From: Dryocola clanedunensis subsp. sulfonylureivorans
GTDB lineage: Bacteria; Pseudomonadota; Gammaproteobacteria; Enterobacterales; Enterobacteriaceae
Direction: 5' to 3'
Assembly (NCBI RefSeq): GCF_016756775.1
Contig: NZ_JAERMU010000008.1
Coordinates: 62,001 to 126,000, forward strand
DNA length: 64,000 nt
A model generated the notes under the pieces. It was not told the DNA's origin. It did not search any database and saw nothing but the letters and a program-made list of their open reading frames with translations. This document shows, one piece after another, positions 59,992 to 64,000 of the stretch; within the stretch, counting starts at the first letter, position 1, and every line of letters starts with the position of its first letter. Both the position numbers and the translations under genes were made by a program.

Positions 59992-62424
59992 TCAAAGAGT
60001 GTGTTCAGTTCGGGCTATAATATCATCCTGCGCGTCCGGAGATAAGGCCGTAAAGAATGCCGAATAACCTGCTACGCGCACCACTAAATCGCGATACTTG
60101 TCAGGATGTTGTTTGGCATCGAGCAGCGTTTCGCGGGAAACGATGTTGTATTGCACGTGCCAGCCTTTATGCGCTTCGAAGAAGGTGCGCAGCATAAACA
60201 TCAGTTTCTCACGGTCGCGCGGGTTATCGAGCGTGGCGGGATTCAGTTTCTGATTAAGCAGTACGCCGCCCAGAATCTTGCTGGTTGGCAATTTCCCAAC
60301 GGAGCTTATTACCGCAGTCGGCCCCAGGCGGTCAGTACCTGATGCCGGGCTTGCCCCTTCCGCCAGCGGCGTTGTCGCCTTACGGCCGTCAGGCGTTGCC
60401 ATAGTTGCGGCTCCAAAAGGCACGTTTGCAGAAATTGACGAGGTGCCCGCATAGTAGGTGCCGCCAATGGGCCCGCGTCCAAAACGGGTATTGTGATACT
60501 GCTTCAGTTCATCAATATAGGTCTGGTAGGCTCGCGCCAGCAGCAGATCCACTTCGTCTTCGTCATTGCCATACTTAGGCGCGCCGTTGATCAGACGCTG
60601 GCGCAGCTGTTCGCCGCTAAGCCCGTCAAAATCGTTCGCCAGCGCTTCGGCGAGCTGCTGCTGACCAATCACACCCTGTTCAAACACCAGCTTACGCACC
60701 GCCGCCAGGCTGTTGCCCAGGTTGGCGATCCCCACCTGCAGGCCAGAAACCCAGTCGTACTTCGCGCCACCCTGTTTGATGCTCTTACCGCGTTCGATGC
60801 AGTCATCCACCAGCGCAGAGCACAGAATATCGTGGGCGTTTTCTTCCAGCACGGTATCCACCACGCATTCGATCTCAATGGACTTCTGCGTGTAGTAGCG
60901 AATCTGCTCGTCCCAGGCGTTCATCACCTCGTCGAAAGAGGTGAAGCTGCCGTCAGACAGCGCCTTTTCCTGCGGCAGGAAAACTTTCCCGCTGGTGGCG
61001 TCACGGCCATGCTCAAGCGTTGCCAGCATGACGCGGGCAAAGTTGATGAAGCTCATGCCGGTGCAGCGGTAGCCCCACTTGCCGCCGACGGCGGTTTCGA
61101 TGCAGCCAATCGCCGCATAGTCGTAGGCATCTTCGCGGCTGACGCCGAGCCTGATGAACTCGTCGATAACTATTTCGTCGTTGTTAAAGGCAGGCATCCC
61201 AAAGCCGCAGCGAATGACCTGAACGCAGGCGTCCAGGAAGTCATTGCTCATTCCCGCGTGGTAACGCACGCTGAGATTTGGCTGGGTAGATCGCAGCTGG
61301 CCGCAGGATTCCAGTACGGCATAAGAGAGCGGGTTGACCGCATCGACCGCATCCCCGTTGAGCAGCGTCTGGCCGCCGATGGTCACGTTCTGATACAGCG
61401 GGCTGCCCGCCGAGGCTTTGGAATGCGAGCCGGAGCGAATTTTGTTTACCTCCAGCAGCTTAAGCCAGCAGCTTTGCAGCAGTTCGATGGCCTGCTCGCG
61501 GCCCAGGGTTTGCTCCAGCTCAACGTCGCGGCGATACCAGGGATAAAGGTACTGGTCCAGACGACCAAAGCTGACGGAGTGGCCGTTGGACTCAATCTGC
61601 AGCACCAGCTGTACGAAGTAGCTCAGCTGTAGCGCCTGCCAGAAGGATTTCGGCGGCCGGTGGGCGATATATTCGCAGTTATCCGCCATTGCCAGCAGCT
61701 CGTCGCGGCGGGCAGGGCGAGATTCTTTGCCCGCCATCTCTTTTGCCAGCGCCGCAAAGCGCAGGATATGGTCGCTCAGGGCGCAGAAAGTAATCTCGAT
61801 CGCCTTCAGGAACTGCTCTTTATGCAGATCGTCCCAGTCGGTGAGATGCAGACGTTCGCGGCGTTCGGCGACTTTCTCGCGCAGCCCGTCAAGCCCCAGC
61901 TCCAGCAGCAGCGGGAAATTCACCGCCAGGTGCGCGTCGCCGGAGGTCATGTTGCCTTCAGCTTTGATAATGCCAGTGGCCAGCAGCGCTTTTTGCTCGT
62001 CGGTAAACATCCCGTAGCAGCGGTCCTGCACAGTCTGGCCTTTCCACCACGGGCAGATTTCATGCATCACGGCTTTGTCTTCTTCCGTAATAGAGAAGCC
62101 CGCGCCCGGACGGTCGCCCAGCTCGTCGATCTCTGTTTCAATCCAGCCCACGGTATATTCCGGGAAGAAAGGCGCACCGCGCACGTGGCTGGCCTGGTTG
62201 CCGACAATCAGCTCATCATGTTTGATCCAGATGGTGCGTTCGGCGAGATGATGTGCCAGCGCCAGCGCGCGGCGAACCGGCAGCGGTTTATCCTGATGCT
62301 GCTGATAAATAGTAGTGTAGTGCCGGGCGCGCTCGGTACACACCGGCGGCTTCACGATATGGATCAGCGCTTCTTTGTGCGCTTTGACGCGCGGGCTGAG
62401 AAAGTTCAGGTTCAGTTCGGTCAT
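59992..62424 (-). CDS. ybiW: Glycyl radical enzyme YbiW (PflD-like)
   Basis: 810 residues, same length as E. coli YbiW. Ten-stranded barrel of the pyruvate-formate-lyase/dehydratase superfamily: active-site Cys in AIGCIETAVGG and the glycyl-radical loop RVAGYSAFF near the C-terminus. From memory of recent work, E. coli YbiW opens the ring of 1,5-anhydroglucitol-6-phosphate to give 1-deoxyfructose-6-phosphate, which FsaA cleaves; the neighbours here (activase, fsaA) fit that. GAGGATA precedes the ATG. Oxygen-sensitive, so it works anaerobically. Confidence 0.93.
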   Translation of the reverse strand: MTELNLNFLSPRVKAHKEALIHIVKPPVCTERARHYTTIYQQHQDKPLPVRRALALAHHLAERTIWIKHDELIVGNQASHVRGAPFFPEYTVGWIETEIDELGDRPGAGFSITEEDKAVMHEICPWWKGQTVQDRCYGMFTDEQKALLATGIIKAEGNMTSGDAHLAVNFPLLLELGLDGLREKVAERRERLHLTDWDDLHKEQFLKAIEITFCALSDHILRFAALAKEMAGKESRPARRDELLAMADNCEYIAHRPPKSFWQALQLSYFVQLVLQIESNGHSVSFGRLDQYLYPWYRRDVELEQTLGREQAIELLQSCWLKLLEVNKIRSGSHSKASAGSPLYQNVTIGGQTLLNGDAVDAVNPLSYAVLESCGQLRSTQPNLSVRYHAGMSNDFLDACVQVIRCGFGMPAFNNDEIVIDEFIRLGVSREDAYDYAAIGCIETAVGGKWGYRCTGMSFINFARVMLATLEHGRDATSGKVFLPQEKALSDGSFTSFDEVMNAWDEQIRYYTQKSIEIECVVDTVLEENAHDILCSALVDDCIERGKSIKQGGAKYDWVSGLQVGIANLGNSLAAVRKLVFEQGVIGQQQLAEALANDFDGLSGEQLRQRLINGAPKYGNDEDEVDLLLARAYQTYIDELKQYHNTRFGRGPIGGTYYAGTSSISANVPFGAATMATPDGRKATTPLAEGASPASGTDRLGPTAVISSVGKLPTSKILGGVLLNQKLNPATLDNPRDREKLMFMLRTFFEAHKGWHVQYNIVSRETLLDAKQHPDKYRDLVVRVAGYSAFFTALSPDAQDDIIARTEHTL

Positions 62425-62429
62425 GATGT

Positions 62430-63329
62430 TTATCCTCTTATCCAGGCGGTCATGCCTTTCTGGCTGGCATACTGTTCGGCAAACTGCAGCAGGTCGGGCG
62501 CATCAAGGGGTTTCTGCGCTGCCAGATAGGGCACGTTCAGGAGTTTGTATTTGTTGATACCTAAGGTGTGGTAGGGCAAAAAATGAATCGCCTTCGCGCC
62601 GATTTCGTCGGCGGCAAAATCGCTGATGGCGCGAATGGACCGCTCATCAGCGTTAAAATCAGGGATCAGCGGCACGCGAATGGTCATCTCCACGCCGTGG
62701 GCGGCAAGCCTGCGGAAGTTATCCAGCACCCGGTCGGCATTGCCGTCCGTCCACTGCTTAAAGCGCTGTTTATCGACGTGTTTGAGATCCGCCAGCAGCA
62801 GATCCAGATGCGGGAGTGAAGGTTCGATATACTTCCACGGCACGTGCAGACAGGATTCTACGGCGGTGTTGATTCCGGCTTCTTTGCTGCGTTGCAGCAG
62901 CGTGCGCGCCAATTCAGACTGCATAAACGGCTCGCCGCCCGAGAGGGTAATGCCGCCGCCGCTGCGGTCGTAAAACGGCTTATCGCGCAGCACTTTTTCC
63001 ATAATGGCGTCTGCGCTATGGGTTTCGCCGCACACGGTCAGCGCCTGCGTCGGACAGCAGTCGTTTAAAGCAAGAATGTCGGCATCGGTGACTTTTCCCC
63101 GGGCGATAACCAGTTTGTTATCTGTGCGGGAGATCGCCTGCGGCGCGGCATGCTGGCAAAGCTCGCATCCGGCGAGGCAGAGACGTTCGTCAAATAAGAT
63201 GTCGTGCGTGCGGGCGCGGCTTTCAGGGTTCTGGCACCAGCGGCAGCCGAGAGAGCAGCCTTTCAGGAAGACGACCGTGCGGATGCCCGGGCCGTCATGT
63301 GTCGAGTAACGCTGAATATTGAAAAGCAT
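62430..63329 (-). CDS. ybiY: Radical SAM activating enzyme YbiY
   Basis: 299 residues (E. coli about 308). Radical-SAM CxxxCxxC in [15 protein letters not shown], extra Cys groups of a ferredoxin-like insert ([16 protein letters not shown]), the GGE motif LSGGEPFMQ and DLKHVD. Generates the glycyl radical on YbiW. Five bases before ybiW, so co-transcribed. The first N-terminal ATG follows AAGGGCG. Confidence 0.94.
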   Translation of the reverse strand: MLFNIQRYSTHDGPGIRTVVFLKGCSLGCRWCQNPESRARTHDILFDERLCLAGCELCQHAAPQAISRTDNKLVIARGKVTDADILALNDCCPTQALTVCGETHSADAIMEKVLRDKPFYDRSGGGITLSGGEPFMQSELARTLLQRSKEAGINTAVESCLHVPWKYIEPSLPHLDLLLADLKHVDKQRFKQWTDGNADRVLDNFRRLAAHGVEMTIRVPLIPDFNADERSIRAISDFAADEIGAKAIHFLPYHTLGINKYKLLNVPYLAAQKPLDAPDLLQFAEQYASQKGMTAWIRG

Positions 63330-63462
63330 AATTACGCCCTTAACTTTCTTTCGTAAATTAAATAGGTTTCGAATGAAAGTTTTATTGATTTCGATCAGGA
63401 ATCAATCAGAAGGCGAAGCTATGATGACGGCAATGAGATCTGCAACGAATCTGGAGAACCTT

Positions 63463-64000
63463 ATGGAACTGTATTTAGATACCGCCGACGTGGCTGCCGT
63501 TAAGCGGCTGGCTCGCGTTCTGCCCCTGCAGGGCGTGACGACTAACCCATCGATTGTTGCCAAAGCCGGCAAGCCGATCTGGGACGTATTACCTGCGTTG
63601 CAGGATGCGCTGGGTGGAGAAGGCAAGCTGTTTGCTCAGGTCATTGCGGCAAATGCGGATGAGATGGTGCGTGAAGCGCAGCTGTTGACCAGCCGTATAC
63701 CGGGAATCGTAGTGAAAGTACCGACGACGGTCGAAGGCCTTGCGGCGATGAAACAGCTGAAAGTTCTGGGCATCCCAACGCTTGGCACCGCTGTCTACGG
63801 TGCGGCACAGGGGCTGCTGGCCGCGCTGGCCGGTGCGGAATACGTTGCGCCGTATGTGAATCGCCTGGACGCGCAGGGCGGCGACGGCATTCAGATGGTT
63901 CAGGATCTGCAGCAGCTGCTGACGCTGCATGCGCCGCAGTCCAAAGTGCTGGCCGCGAGCTTCCGCACGCCGCATCAGGCCATGTCCTGCCTGCTGGCGG
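63463..64000 (+). CDS. fsaA: Fructose-6-phosphate aldolase FsaA, 3'-truncated by the window edge
   Basis: First 179 codons of a transaldolase-like class I aldolase (full length about 220). Begins [10 protein letters not shown], with [13 protein letters not shown], the Schiff-base Lys in [42 protein letters not shown] and [15 protein letters not shown] precedes the ATG. It cleaves fructose-6-phosphate or 1-deoxy analogues to glyceraldehyde-3-phosphate and dihydroxyacetone/hydroxyacetone. Divergent from ybiY over 133 bp, so both probably share a control region. Confidence 0.95.
   Translation, partial: MELYLDTADVAAVKRLARVLPLQGVTTNPSIVAKAGKPIWDVLPALQDALGGEGKLFAQVIAANADEMVREAQLLTSRIPGIVVKVPTTVEGLAAMKQLKVLGIPTLGTAVYGAAQGLLAALAGAEYVAPYVNRLDAQGGDGIQMVQDLQQLLTLHAPQSKVLAASFRTPHQAMSCLLA

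Noticed and set aside
60493-61632. 379-codon open frame on the plus strand opposite ybiW
   Set aside because: Shadow of ybiW third-position bias; no ribosome site or domain.

Overview
The window is chromosomal DNA of an enteric gamma-proteobacterium (order Enterobacterales, family Enterobacteriaceae). Almost every housekeeping gene reads as a close E. coli orthologue in E. coli-like order. Extra genes such as a chromosomal fosA, an hmu haem-uptake operon and a kduD-like gene point to the Enterobacter / Lelliottia / Leclercia / Klebsiella side of the family rather than to Escherichia. The species cannot be fixed from the sequence alone.

Layout. 1-9.3 kb: a partial MFS symporter, tcyP, ydjM (SOS gene), a kduD-like dehydrogenase with a KdgR-type box, hxpB, yniB, yniA, ydiZ, pfkB, ydiY. 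9.3-11.6 kb: a small accessory patch with two paralogous 84-aa proteins, a 63-aa protein, a doubtful 35-aa ORF and two orphan intrinsic terminators. 11.6-18.9 kb: the translation cluster thrS-infC-rpmI-rplT-(pheM attenuator)-pheS-pheT-ihfA, with its classical regulatory sites visible (thrS operator, AUU start of infC, pheM leader peptide and attenuator). 18.9-27.6 kb: fosA, btuC, a GDPD-like protein with a degraded active site, a B3/B4-domain protein, btuE, btuD, nlpC, a LacI-type regulator, ydiV, selO. 27.7-33.6 kb: a Fur-box-controlled haem operon hemP-hmuRSTUV. 33.7-38.5 kb: aroH with a TrpR operator, ppsR, ppsA. 38.5-42.6 kb: a divergent sugar transporter and GH3 glycosidase pair with a LacI-type operator between them. 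42.7-59 kb: btuR-yciK, sohB, yciN, topA, cysB, ymiA-yciX-ymiC, acnA, ribA, pgpB, lapAB, pyrF-yciH, osmB. 59-64 kb: ybiY-ybiW-yciT in one direction and fsaA (cut by the window edge) in the other.

The most unusual signal is an approximately 137-bp repeat present three times (1.1, 5.8 and 45.5 kb). Every copy lies between two convergent genes and is bracketed by two near-identical copies of that locus's own terminator hairpin, although the hairpin sequence differs at each locus. The core has short terminal inverted repeats and two conserved stem-loops, one with a compensatory base-pair change. It looks like a MITE-like or RNA-encoding element that inserts at, and duplicates, intrinsic terminators. 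I do not recognise it as ERIC, REP/BIME or BoxC.

Other items worth attention: a 116-bp tandem array in which a REP unit has been copied together with the 3' end of ribA; a compact three-way-junction RNA in the btuE leader; a secreted GDPD homologue lacking most catalytic and metal residues; a stand-alone PheRS-editing-like domain 3 kb from pheT; and the placing of the DeoR regulator yciT directly behind the glycyl-radical pathway genes ybiY-ybiW. All calls rest on reading the sequence and remembered family knowledge; no database search was run.
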